From assembly GCA_916700875.1 (NCBI GenBank), contig CAKAKS010000193.1:84865-148864 (forward strand): a DNA stretch of 64,000 nucleotides, written 5' to 3'. A model generated the notes under the pieces. It worked only from the letters and a program-made list of their open reading frames with translations. It ran no database searches and was not told where the DNA came from. This DNA is from Sebastes aleutianus (taxonomy: Eukaryota; Chordata; Actinopteri; Perciformes; Sebastidae). The position numbers were made by a program, and so were the translations under genes. Positions 31,104 through 45,400 of the stretch are shown here, piece after piece (within the stretch, counting starts at the first letter, position 1; every line of letters starts with the position of its first letter).

Positions 31104-34100
31104 CTGCTCGACAGAATGAGGGGAAAAAATATCTTACTGTGGATTTTTGCAATCTTGTTTTACTTATCTTGCTTGTCACGTTTTGTTTTTGACAGCAGCA
31201 TAAATTTAAAAATGGTGCCTGTGAGATCAAATTATTTGCACACCTCTCCTTTCCCTACATCCCGCCTCAAAAACTCACCGCTTCCACAAGGCTGGTGGCG
31301 CTGCCTCTCTTCTGGTGGTACTGGTTGTGGTACTCAGGTGGCACCTGCAGGTGGACGGGCGAGTACATCCTCTGGGAGAACTCGGGGTCGTCTGTGTACC
31401 AGGAGCTCTTGCGCACAGACACTTGGCTGCTAGCAGCACTCTCCCTGTGTGGGTGGTCCACACGGATGAGAGGGGTGTAGTATGGCGACTGGTCTTTACT
31501 GGCCGGAGTGGCAGGGGGAGTGGCCCAGGAGCGGGTGGAGCGGGTCGGGGAGAGGCGGTGGGCTCTGCTGGAGTCCAGGCCTGCTACAGCCATAACCTGA
31601 TGGTTCAGGAGAGACACATGATGCAAACTCTTTACACAGCTGTGCTACTACTGCTACTCCAGGTGGATGTGTGCACATTTTACCTTGCTTCAACAAATAA
31701 ACATGTTTTATATCATTTAATGTGGAGACTGAGGGAAATAATAAATTAAATCCAAAAGTGTTTAAAACGATGTGAGCAAACATGTGAGACAAGTGCCTGT
31801 GTTACCTGGTGCTGCATAAGGTGCAGTGGTAGAGCGGTACGCTGGTGTGGAAGCTCGTCCTGGCTACTTTGTCTGCGCAGACACTCAAAGTTGAAGGATG
31901 GCCTCCTGTGACCTGAACGAGTCAGGAGTGGACCAGTGAGTGACCTCATGCAGGAGACGCTTTGACAGCATGCAAACACTCGAGGAATATGAAACTGAAT
32001 GAGTGGGTAAATCATACAGCGAGTGTTAAATGTATTGGTATGAGTGCATTTAGTAGAGTGACTCTTTGATGATAAAGCTGTTTTATGACCACAGCTGCAT
32101 ATGTGACATAGTCTACAGTTGGTTTATAGCCAGCCTACAGCCTGCAGTTTTTCTTTTTGTTGCGCTCATAGAGAAAATTAATGCAAATCAGCCATCTTGA
32201 CACCATCAAAGAACAGTTATGCTGAGGATGATATACAAAATCAGGAAAGCATAGGAGCCAAATTCATATTTGACAGTTTAATATTATTAAAGGTATAATA
32301 TGCAGGAATTGAAAAAAAAAAAAAGTTCAGTTCGTCGTCTAATACCGAGGCACAAGCGTTATACATCCTTAGCTCCTTCAGATAAAAAGCGGCCGTATTT
32401 CACAGATGAGAACGGGTGCTGTGTTTTTATTTATTTATTGGGTTGTTTGGAAGTGTGAGTGAGTTTATTTGTGCTTTGGAACGCAACCGCCGTGAAACAA
32501 TCAGAAAATAATGTTTTATTTCTCTGATTCACTGCTTTGTTCTCACTAACGCCGCTCCCTCTCTTCATTCACTCTATAGCTCACTCAACCATCGCTGCTC
32601 TCCCTCTCCTCCTCGGCAGTTAAATGCTGTATGTTTACAAACAGTAACCGACAAATGTGAGATATTATACCTTTAATGATCATCTATATGCTTTGTGCAT
32701 ACGGGATCAGACAGCTCAAGGTTTACACTCTCTACCAATGTTTGCATCCTACATGGTGTAGGGAAACCAATGTTTGAATCTGTCGTGACTCATATTATGT
32801 TTGTATTATGTGTTTTAGTGTATCTAAAATGTATACAATGTATTACTTGAAAAATTGTATATATATATATGAACTGTATAAATTACCAGGGGGTATGATA
32901 CCCTGAGGCGTGGCAGGAAGCAATCGTCTCTTTGGTGACCTCCGTGAGTCTCGGTAGAGAGGCTGCTCGTCATCTTCATAGTAACTGTCGGGGTGATGGT
33001 AACCTTTGGGAGTCTCGTACTCCGCGTCACTGTTCTGATACCTGTCAACATATAGAATAAAGAGCATGTTGGATAGCAATGGTTTTCCACACACTATCCT
33101 GAACCCTTTCATTTGGATTAAGTTTCTTTATACATGTTTCCTATTCTGAGCACATACACATATGACTGTCAGAAAGGGTCATACCTGTCCCCTGACAGCA
33201 TACTGTCATCTTCATAAAACTCCTCCCCGCTGTAATACTCCCCAGAGAGGCGGTCTTCTTCAAACTCCTCCTCCCTGCGGATGGTGGGGTGGTGTCCATC
33301 GACTCCGTGAGACCTGATGAGAGGTTAGGGCACAGGGTTCAGAGCATGCTCGCTGCTGCTGCTGCTCAGGGAAGCAACTGGAATATGGCCATGCACTGCC
33401 ATGCAGACGCAAGCCTCCAGGGGGCAGCGATGCGACTGACCACCCTTATAAAGATTAACCACAGCCAAACCAAGACAACAGGCAGAAGTTTCGAGCTGAG
33501 GAGCATCACTCTGTCATCTCAGCATCATTAGATCATCGTCATCATCAGATTAATTAAAACACAGATCTCTTCTGGAGTGAATTAAGTGTAGGACAATTTT
33601 GTGGACATGATCATAAAACAGAACTAGACAGTGACTAGATTTTTCAAAACATTCTCATACACCTCCTTGTTTTCGAGCATCTGGGTCCTTTTTCAAGGCA
33701 AGCACGTCACTTTTACACATGCATAAAGCAGGGCTGCTCTCAGCGATATGCTGGCCACTAACATTTATGTTATTTCTACTTTAAAAGCATTGACACAACA
33801 GCGTCATAACAGAGGCAGATGACAACCAGACAAACTGGCCAGCATATAGCACATAACACTGACTTAGCAAGGATGCAACCATTCCCTGATCCAAAACCAA
33901 GTCAAAACGAAACAAATAAACATAAAAAATAGTCCTTCTTTTGCTGTTGAGACATACAGCCGGAGCCAAACCTAGAAGAGCAACATACCTAACATAGGTC
34001 TCATAGTAGCGCCTTCTGTCCGAGAAAGCAGAGGGATGGTTGAAAGAAAGCATTTTGGTTAGGAAGGAGAAAGGGAGGAGAGAGCACAGAGAAAAGGGCA

Positions 34101-37100
34101 GAGAAAGCATGACATACAGTATATATATCATACGGTATATGAAACATATACAGCATTCTCATATATATGTATGAGGAGGAGAGAGCGTGATGGCGAATGT
34201 CGACTTCAGTGTCGATTGACAATTCCATTTTCTATTCTTGAGATAAGAAACAAACTAAAAATCATTTCTCTTTCGTTAAGTGGCAGCAATGAAATTGTCC
34301 CCCAAACTTATTGGGTACTAAAGAAAAACAGCAGCGGCTGACTAAACAGAGCATGGGAAATCAGGAGATAAGTGCACTATTGATCACTTATGGAATTAAC
34401 TGTCAGTATGAGAGTAGGCTTGTGATCCATTATGGAGTGAAGGGTTTACAGTACAATAAAGGTTTGTGAAAAGGGAACGTTTGATAAGAAGCTGGGTCTC
34501 CTGCCTGTGGGAAAAAAATACTTATGCAACAGATAATAACATAATATACTATGTCCTTCTCGTTGCAACAAGCACTCTGAACTTTAAATTTCAGTTAATT
34601 CCTCAGTCAAATATCATGGAATGCCTCATTTCCACAAAGCTCTGTGTACGTATGTGAATCAACAGGAAGTTCATTCATTCCTATGTGAACCTCAGTGATC
34701 TCTGATGTGTTTGAAGTAAGCATAACATGCTAATGTGGAATTAGCAAATGAATAAACTGATTCATGATTGAAATACAGCTCTATGGGGGCAGTAGGGGTG
34801 GCAGTAGCTCAGTTCGTATGGGAAAATAGAAAAAAAATGTACGTTGTAAATGTGACTCATCTCGACTGGACGGCTGAGAACAGACAGTAACTCGTAGATA
34901 TAATAACACAGTTTTATATCTATATAGTAACTTCTCTCCCATATCTGCGGTGGTGTTTTTATTCATAAAGAGATGCATTTCCTTGCACTGAACACTAGAG
35001 GGGCGTAATCCCTTTACGGATTTACGGACACAAAACTGTGTGGGAACGAGGTGTTAAGGAAGTGTCTCAGGTGAACAGTGAGACAAGATGAATTAAAAAA
35101 CTTCTGCAATAGTTTTTTTATCTAAAAAATATTAAATTTCCACATTTGGCAAGTTCCGTAATAAGAACACACCATCCAACAAAATGTGCACAGACACAGG
35201 GTACACATTTCTGCAGCAGCTCAAAGGCTGATGATCAGTGTGTGAATACCTTTGACCCTGGGGCGTCCGAGGCTTCTCGTAGTCGTAGTAGGCGTTGCGA
35301 AGACCCGGGTAGCCATTGGGAGGTGCGTGTTCGTAGTAACGATGGTGACCTCCGTTGGGCAGACTGGACACGTTGGCGTTGTTGAGGTTGATGTTGGTGG
35401 ATTTGGGAGACTTGCCGTAGGAGTTGTGGTGGCGGTGGTGATGGTGGTGGTGGTGGTGATGGTGGTTGGGGTGGGACATGGCGTTGGCTCGAGACAGCCG
35501 TCCCACCGGCTGCTCCATGTGGGCGTAGTGAGGCGGAGGCTGCACCTGCAGGGGGCGCTGCGTGGCGTTGGTCTGGTGGCCGTTGGATCGCCGATGACCA
35601 CCGTTCATAAGGTGGTTACCGAAGAGGCCACCGTTGCGCTGTGAAAGAACGCTCAAAGTAAAACCACCAGAGGCTTCTACTTTCTCACAAAGCAGCAGAA
35701 CAAAAATGTGCTATTGATGTTAAGTCTCAGGGCTGATTTTTCTTTTTCAGAAATTGTATGAGCAAAAAGAAGTTCAGAAGCTGGTTGCATGGTACATGAC
35801 GTGAGCAAAAATGAACTGTAGTTTGTTGGAATTGAAATGGAGGAAAAACAAAAGGAAGCCAAACCAAATGAACAAAAAGCTACATATTGTAGCAACATAA
35901 ATAACACATCTACTACATATTTAGCTGATTGATATTTCTCTGAGTGCATTTTTTTGTACATGACTATGGAAAACACCAACAAGTAACTTTACAAGCACAA
36001 TATTCAAATTATATCCTGTCATGTAAAATTGAATCAGTTACCCTATAAATTTCCTCGTCTTCCTCTGGAATAAAGTCTACTAGCTCGTCATCTTGCAGAT
36101 CACATGATATCGCTCGCCGAATTTCGGGCCCAATATCATGAAGCGTGCGAAGGCCAGCCTGTAACCATGACAACAAGAGGGCTAAACGCTACAGCGGGGA
36201 CCTTCATCTCACAACTCACAGTAGCAAAATCTCAGAGTGACAACCACCACACACACTGGGCACACACACACACACACCTGTGCTGGAATATGCAACACCT
36301 GACATTTACAGTACTGACAAACTGTGAGAGATGGGAACACGCAGACAGACAGATGTGCTCTCCTGAATGCAGCCTGCTGTGAGGATTACGCTGCTGAAAA
36401 TGTCTCGTGTAGCATCCAGCTGTGCTTTGTCTCACACATGTGGCAGGGAGTGAATCATTACTTTTCCTCCTTTCCTTGACTGTGTAGGTGTACGTAACCA
36501 AATTAGCACCATATACACAAAAATGTCATTATAAATAAATTAAAAGTTGTTTACTGTCATACAATGATATATGGGGGTATGGTGTTGCCATATATCATAC
36601 ATTATAAAGGTAACAGAAATGGCGACAAGCTTTGCATGTGAATTTCATGACATGAAATGATGGTTGGAGACGATGACACACGCTTAACATCAACATCTGT
36701 GATATTTAAAGACGCAGAGACACAAATTCACACATTGGAAACATAAAAAAAAACACAGTAACAGATTCATACTGTACACCAAGATCATGAGCGTCCTGCT
36801 GGATCATAAACCATAACATTAGCACACTTAATGATATTTGAATGAAATGCACAAAGACACATTTTACAGACTTGACACAACAGAATTGCAATGCTCATAA
36901 ATCCACACAATTTCAAACAATCTCTCTCTCATAAATAATATAAACTCAAACACGGTGAGACTCACCTGTAAAGCGATAGCTGTGTTGTTCTGCGTCGGGT
37001 GAGCCCCCACCAGGCCTTCCTCCTTACGTTTCTTGAATTTCCTAAAGTAGTCCTGTATCAGGAAGGTGGCATAGAACTTCCCCACGGTTACCTCATCATC

Positions 37101-39451
37101 TGAGTGAACAGACCACACAAATGCTTCCTGTGTCAGCAGGTCACTACACACAGCACCCTGGGAGAGAGAGGGAGAGGCTCCACTCCCCTCCCGTTATTCT
37201 CCTAAAAACTGTGGCTCCATCACCTCAGGATTGCAGACAAGTGAGGCACTCTTCAACCACCAATCAACCAAAAATTATTTAATATCCCAATTATATACAT
37301 CCATCTTGATGGCGTATATACTGTACCTCAATCTGCACCACATGAGATCCTTTGCTGTGTTTCAAAAAGAACAGTAAATCAAATATTTGCTACAAAACCT
37401 TCATGTTATGTTTGTGTATTGCTACATCTGAACAGCTTTAGATGATATCTTCTACCTTATATGTATGTTTGGTTTTAAATTGGATGGATTCAATTGTATC
37501 AATATGACCAACACTTTCTCATCCCAACTCGTCACATACTGACGCTTTGTCAGACCCCTCGGCATCACTTTTTCTGTCGCATTAACACGTGCTTAACGTT
37601 GTGAAATAAACAAAAAACACTTGCTTAGGTTTAGGCAACAAACCACTTAGTTAGGTTTAGGAAAAAAACAACATGGTTGGGCTTAAAATGACTACATTTG
37701 TACAGTGAAAATGTGACTTAATGTTGCGGACACGGGACACGAACGAACAGCTGATTGCAAAGTAAAAGTGAAACTTAACGCACGGGACACAAACGGCGAT
37801 CTCCTTTCACTCTTTATAATACATAAACACACTCCCGGCACACTTTTACTGTTGCCTCAGATGAGTTTACATTATAGATAGTGTAAAGCCCTTGTGCGGC
37901 GGTATCGAATGCCGACAGCCGTGACAAAGCGTAGGTATTTGACGCCCTGGGAATGAGGACGGGCTGATATGACCCACTAAAGCTGTGAATAATGTAACTT
38001 CTCTTATTTAGATAACATTTATCTTAAACAATTTATTTACCTTTGTAACACTTTTTAAATTTGTTCAAATGTTTTGATATTTTATTGGGAGGCAGGAGGG
38101 TGTATGAACCAAATTGTGTTTTTTAAATGTCGGGAATGCCATTTAATTTATTACTTTAGCACATGCAAGCAAGCAGATCTACAGTATGCATCATACATGT
38201 CAGTATGTTTGCGTAAATTCACCTGTTTGTGCTCATGTATGCCTTTTTGTTATATGATGTCAGTGAGCATTGTACTACGTATGGGCATGTTGTTGCATGT
38301 ATTTTTGTCCCATTGGATTTGTATTTATTTGTGTGAGAATCATTCTGAAGCAGGGGTCTGAATCACTTTGAGCAAGCACGCTGGGGACAGAGATCGGAGA
38401 CAGAGGCAACACTAGTTCCATGCCACCACCCTAAAACAGAACTGCTTCAGAATATTCTGAAGTGCCTCAGAGTTTTGGGATACAGAGATATAAAAAGTGT
38501 GAGAAGAATAAGCTGTGGAAGCTCAAGCGGTGAGAAAAAGAGTCTCAAATGAGCGAGTCAGAGAAAGGAGAGAGAGAGAGAGACAGAGACAGATAAATAA
38601 GAAACGAGAGAGAGATATTAGTGAGGAGGACAGAGCATGCACTTGCACAGTGGTCTAGAAGGCCATGCAAGCCCAAAGCCCAGCAGACAGTCAGTCAGAG
38701 GCCTCCGTCAGCATCCGGGGCAGAAGGGAAGAGTGTGGATCAAACAACGACACACATGGATAAGAAACACATTGCTGAAGGGGAGAACATGAGCAGAGCA
38801 GAAACAGCACATGTACAGCTTTACTTGTGTGTGAGAATCTACGACGCAGTATTAGGGCCACATTGAGGGGAAAGGAGATTTTGAGAATAAAGTCATAATA
38901 TTAGGAGAAAAAAATCGTAAAATGATGAGAATATAGTCATAACTTTAATTAAAAAAAGTAATTTCCTCCTCCACAAAAAAGATACTTATGATTAGGTGGT
39001 ACTGATGTGCCAAAAGATTAAGTATTTTGTTATTTGTGAAACCTACTGTATACTAAAGTATAACTTCACAAGTTGCTCCACGTTCCTCATTTTCCCACAG
39101 GCGACACGCTGCTCTATTTCCCCTCTAAAATAACACGTAACATTACTACTTTATAATATTATGACTTTATTCTCATAATACTACGACTTTTTTTTCTCCT
39201 AAACAAATGACTTTATACTCATAATATTACAACTTTTTTCACGTAAACCTATGAGTTTATTCTTGTAGTAATCTTGTTGTAATATTATGACTTTATTCTC
39301 GAATTCTCAGTTTTATTTATTTTTTCCTCAATGTGTCCCTAATACTCCGTCGTAAGAATCAATGTGTGTGAGCTAGTTTGTATTTAAGGTGTTTGAGTTA
39401 TGAAAGAGCAGTTTCCAGTAATTAACTGCAAACAGCATGTGGGCAGCATAT

Positions 39452-39495
<44 letters not shown>

Positions 39496-42400
39496 CTGCT
39501 TTAGCTTGGTTTGTGTGTCAAACTATATAACAGAAGGACAGGAAGGTGTGTGTGATTTCATTGACAGACAGAGGCAGGTTCCACTAACCACCAGCAGGAG
39601 GCACCACTTGATCCAGCAGCTTCATGCTGGTTCTCTTCCAGATTTTCTTGATGACAGCTCGCAGTTCTTCATTGGCCTGTTCCAGATTACCTGCTCCACG
39701 GGGGAAAACAAACGTCCCTCAGGAACCAGCTCTGCAGCTCACAGCCATTTTAAATCACACAGAGAACGCTCAGTATATTGAGAGTATTGTATGGACGTTT
39801 GTAGGAGCAGAACAGTGTAATGGGGTGTATATGTAATTGTCTCAAACCTTCTGTTTTGATCTTCAGAGCAGTGCGCACCAGTGCAAACAAAGTGGCGTTG
39901 AACATGACTGTGCCGTCACTGTTCAGAGGCATGTTCATGGCCACCAGCCTCTGAAAGAAGAGAGCACATAGAGACCTTTTAACATGGCAGAACAGCACAG
40001 CTACAAGATCAGTAGTTCTGTGTGCATTAGATGATAAAATGAGGGAGGAGAGGAGACCTTGCAGGCCACTCTGTGAGGGCACAGTTTGCCGAAGCCGAGA
40101 GGAGGCTGGATACGACGAAGAAGTGTCACAACATCCAGATGTTTAATTCTGCCCCTGTATAGGAACAAAACAGATATAAGACATTATCTGTCTTAAGATA
40201 AAAGCAACTGCACAGAAACATGACTGTGAAATACTTTCTGATACTGTCGGTAAAAAAGCACATACTTAGCCTCTGGGTCGTACTCGGACCAAATCCTCTT
40301 GAATTCATCGAGGTGGTGTGGACCCAGAATGGACCAATCACGTGTTAGATAGTCAAAGTTGTCCATGATGACGGCCACAAACAAATTGATAATCTGGAGG
40401 GGCACAAGAAAATTGTGTTGCATTGTGTGGCCTTTTTAACGTGTTTCTGCTACGGTTACATATTATACCTTTAAATCTTATGGTACTTTAGAGATGTTAC
40501 ACCGCAAATACTGCACTATAAAGTAAATTACAAAATAATCTTGTGTGTACCAGGAAGGCGCAGAGCATGTAGAAGCTGATGAAGTAAATTATTGCAAATC
40601 CACTGCCACACGTCATCTCCTCCCCGGGGTTGTAGTCGGACTCGGGGTCACACAGTTTCCCTGCTATACAGGCCAACATGATCTCCTGCCACGCCTCTCC
40701 AGTGGCACATCTGGTAGAACAGACGGACACAACTGAATCACTCAAATTTAAGTAACCCAGAAAAAGTAAAAACACAGTGAATCAGTTTCCTGATGAGCCC
40801 TGACAATAAAATCCTCCACACCTGAAGAGGAGGAGCACAGCCTGAGGGAAGGTCTGGAAGTTGTTGTTTCTGTTGATGTGCGTGCCGTCCACCATGGCGA
40901 CCTTTCCAAACACCTGAAGCAGAACATATTGTGCACATGAATTTAACTGCAACCTCATCGACTCAGGTAACATAGAGGGAAAATATTTTCTTTAGTCACC
41001 AACCTGCATGCCGATGACGGCGTAGATGAAGAACAGCATGGCTATCAGAAGAGCAACATATGGCAGAGCCTTCGATGAAACAAAGTAAAAAAAAGATTAA
41101 TATGAGTGACTTTAATATTTCCCTCTGTCGCAGATCACACAATCGTACTACGCCTCACCTGGAAGGATTTGATGAAAGTCCAAAGCAGCGTGCGAATGCC
41201 CTCCCCTCTGCTGAGGAGCTTGACCAGCCGCATGACTCGAAACAGACGGAAGAAGGTGATGGAGATGCGAGCGCTGTCCTCCGTGTTCTGTGGAGAAACA
41301 GTCAGAGTCAGAGGACAGGAGAGCAACACAGCATGTAGTGGACACAGAGCACCTGGCTGCGCTTTACGGGATGATAAGGTCTGAGACCCCGGAGTCAGAC
41401 ACATATGGGCTGAGACAGCAGCACTGCATCTTATGGAAATGTTTAGAGCAAACCTGGTTTTGCATTTGAGCTCAGATTCGTTTTCTGGTGCCTAGGCAAC
41501 ATCTATTATCAAAGTGCAGTTGTTCTTTACAAGGCTGCAGATTTTAGACAACTTCTGGTCAAATCGTAATCAAACAGAGTCTCTAAAGCAGTGTAGCTGC
41601 AGCTGATATGCTTCTGTTAGTCTGCGTCCAAAGCACTGTCAGGAGCCCTGTCACTGTACAGACCTACAGGGGAGGAAGCAAGGAGGCAGGCATGCTGGAG
41701 AAGACCTTGCCATACTTGACAGGTCACATCTGCACAAGCATGGCACCCTCAGTCCAGAGTCACTGCATGCGGAGTCACAGTGGGGCCAACCCGAACGGGT
41801 CGGCCAGAAGGTTCACAGGTCAGAGCTAGGTGACCTGATCCCAGGGGTCATCCATAGGTCACTACCGCCACGCAACAATGGTGGCAGAGACCATGTAGCA
41901 GTGTCAACAGCACAAACGTGAGGAGCGGCAATAAAAACCACTCCCACCTAACAAGACACGCAGCGTCACGTTTGAGTGACACACTCTCCTTAGAAATAAC
42001 TCCAAACATTTAGGAAAATGGGTAGCAATTCTTTTTTTTTTTTAAAGATATATGCAAATCAATCAACAAACAAAACAAGAAAAAAATGAAAAAATACAGA
42101 GAATGGGATCATACCATGAGAGAGTAAATGAAAGCGATAGATCATAGGAGGTGTAACAGAAAAATACCAAACAAAGGAATGCAGATCTTAACATGGCATG
42201 GCCCTGAAGGGGGCGGAGCATCTTACCCCCTGCTCATCCACCTGAGGAGTCTCCGTTGGCTTTAAAATCAAAGACCTGGATTAATGACTTGTACAGAGCC
42301 CGAAGGTCTCACACACATTGGGGCCAAACATGTAAACATCACATTGGAAAAGTCTTTTTCACACAACGGCCAGCACACGTCAGTCAAGACGCAGACAGAA

Positions 42401-45400
42401 CAAAGTCACTACTCTTCTGACTGACGGGACAAAACTGTCTTGTTTCACTATGACAAAGACAGACATTCACGTTTCGCCGTCTATTTACACTTAATATAAT
42501 GACAGACATGACACATTATCTTAACACTTTAAAGGACTGCCACACAACAGGTTTACAGCTTAACATTCCTACGTAGACTGACGGACAACATGGAATTACT
42601 TAATTACTTAGTAACATGTAAGACTGGCACACAACTTTATCACTCCCCCGGTGTAATGGTCATTACTGAGGACGGGACTGAATGAATACTTTATGGTTGA
42701 GATGTCTTCGCCAAGCTTCAGACAACGTTAATGAGAAGTTAACTTACTGACGTAACAAATGTTATGAATTCATGTCATGATAGAAGCACCGTCTGCTATT
42801 CTTACAGAGCTTCGAGTCATAGCTAATTATTATTTGTATCAACATTTAGGCGTCAGATTCAGGCATATCAACATATGATTTAACTGGACAAAAATCATAC
42901 ATTGTGTGTATCATTAATGGCACCCATTAAAAGGATTGGAGTACATGTAAGACAGTTGCGCTGCTATCAGGCCATTAAATAGGCGTTATCGGTCGCTATA
43001 AGCACCATAGATGTGGGTCAGTAGGGAGCTACTACGCCTACTATGTTGTAAAAGTGAAACTTAAAAGCAACACATTGTGAAACTGAATTAAACGTTACAT
43101 TTTGAACACAAATAAAACCGCTTCTTTAGGTTTTGGCAACAAAAACACGTAGTTAAGTTTAGGGAAAAATATTGTGTTTTGGCTTAAAATGACTATGTTT
43201 CAAAAGCGAAAGTGAAACATAAAGCTTGCGAACACAAAGATGACTACATATTGGTGGTTTCACATGGGATGCAAACCCTGGTCTCCTGGGTGAAAACCCT
43301 GTGTTTTAGTCTGTCGTCCCCGACCTCCACCCCTTAAGGAGTTTCATGCCGTCGATATTACAGTGTCATAATCATTACGGTCACTAGAGGTTGCTGTCGT
43401 CTTCTATTATACGTTCTTTCATTGATCTACTATATGAATAGATGATAAAACCTACTATTGGGTGTAGTATGCCCCTACTGACTCACATCTATGATGCTTA
43501 CAGCGACCAGTAACGTCTATTTAATAGCCTGACAATGGTTGTAATGATTTTATGTAAACCCAGTATTTCTCAGTGGCTGAGATATGAAAGTGTTTGCTGG
43601 TAAAAAAGAGATTGAGCATAGTAAAATAATTTGATCTACACATTCGCTCCTACAAATCCACACCCATACACAGTTTGTGATTCATGTCATTAACAACAAA
43701 TCGCAAGATAACAGCAGTATTCAGCGAGCATTTGTACACAGAGAAAAGTCCAGGTGCAAAATAAAATCAATCAAAGTGGTGGCGGTTAGATCGAACCTGT
43801 ATAATGATGATGTGATTTTTTTTTTTGCAAAAGAACACTGAATCATATCAGGAGTCTCAGCACTGAAAACAAAGAGATACTCCAGACAGATATGGCTTCA
43901 TTCAAATCCCTCAGCACGTTCACAAACCGTCAGTATGAGGTGCAGAATGAGCAGAAAATTATAAAAAAATAAAATGTAGAATTAGCTTGAGGAGGTTCTT
44001 TAGGTAATCCTGTCCACAGCGCTGATGGAGCATGCGTTCAGCATAGCCACGTTGCTGCTGGGGAAGCACTGCACGCACACGCAAGACATTTTAAGATGAT
44101 GAGGAGGAGCCATTGGTGAACTCATAGCAATGCAGCAACTCATGCATGTCAGTAGTGCCCTGCAACAAAACTGCCATAGCAGGGCGCTCTCACAGTCCGG
44201 TGCAGAGAGAGAGGTGAATGAACGACAGAGAAAGACAGAGAGGGAGGAGGAAACCAGAGATAGAGACCAATACTGCGACAGGAAATAAAACCAGACAGAT
44301 TGAGTCGTACTAGGATAGGAAGAGGAGGAAAAGCAGTAAAGAGTAGAGAGTTGCTGTTGGAGTGTTCATGCACCTGACTGGAGGCTACACACCTGCGCTA
44401 CACATGAGCTCCATTCTGAGCTTTAAGAGCTCACTACAGGAAGACAGAACAAAACACAGAGACAATCACTCACAGAGACACAAACACAAGATCATCAAAG
44501 AACCTCAAACTCAGCAGCAGCAGTGTAAATGTACAAAAAGGAGGACTAATTCAGTGTCTTCTGCACACATTCTTACCTGATGACTGTATGGTAATAGGAT
44601 GCTTTCATTTGAGGACTGTAATTGAAGCCTAATCTAGTTTTTAGTTGCTCTGTTTCTACATGACTTATCTGTTTTACCTAATATTGATGCATTCAATCAC
44701 AAATCTGTGAAGCTGCAGTGGCCTACACAACTTTAAGGAAAGCAAAAAGATGACATTTCTTAAAAATCTCATCACGATTTTCAGCTTTTCAAGCAGATTG
44801 AGCTCCAAAAGTTATGCATTGTCCTTAATGTTGTGTAGGATGGACATTTCCAAGCTCTGAGCTCCAGGGCCATTCTGTCTGGAGGTAAAGATCGACGGGT
44901 ATGGCAATAGAGAAAGGGAAAACTTCACAAGGCTCTATGGAAAAAACTGACCGGAGGGGAATGGATCGAGTGGCCGAGCGCCATCTGTGAGAGGCGGGAC
45001 ATGGAAAGGATGTTAGGGGGGGTGAGGATGAATGGCTGACTCTTCCCAGCATGCATTAGGAGAGGAAACTAAACAATTACAAAGCTCGTGACTGGAATGG
45101 CAAGCAAGTAGCAAACATCAATAAATCAAAATGCAAAGCCATCGTAGATCAGCTGTTAGAAATGATTAAAAGTATAATATCTGATCTAGCGACAACCACA
45201 TGCAATGCAAACCACAAATAAACGGTGGATGAAAGGTGCCTCACAAGAACCACTATGAAAGTCCTTGTGAAATCAACATCATGTCCCCAACATTCATAAC
45301 ACACATACATACAGCAAAGGCTTAAAGTACACACATGTAAAACACACATGCATAACAATAATAACCTGCACACACCACCACCACCACCACCACCGTATGT

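Larger units (their letters stand above)
37100..39588. other. cacna1d intron before the IQ exon
   Basis: About 2.5 kb. Holds two TIR elements (37511-37966 and 38840-39354) and a GT microsatellite. The DNA between (38000-38830) is not recognised. Confidence 0.7.

Noticed and set aside
35146..35644. Long plus-strand frames (poly-Val and others)
   Set aside because: They are antisense shadows of the poly-His exon of cacna1d.
36590..36696. An exon 42A-like alternative end after the IQ exon (ATATCACAG then ATGTTGATG)
   Set aside because: The acceptor tract is weak and the frame runs about 34 codons to a stop without resemblance to a known short-form tail. RNA evidence would be needed.
41060..41384. 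Overlapping plus-strand frames of 92 codons
   Set aside because: They are antisense to the IVS4 and IVS5 exons of cacna1d and show no protein family features.
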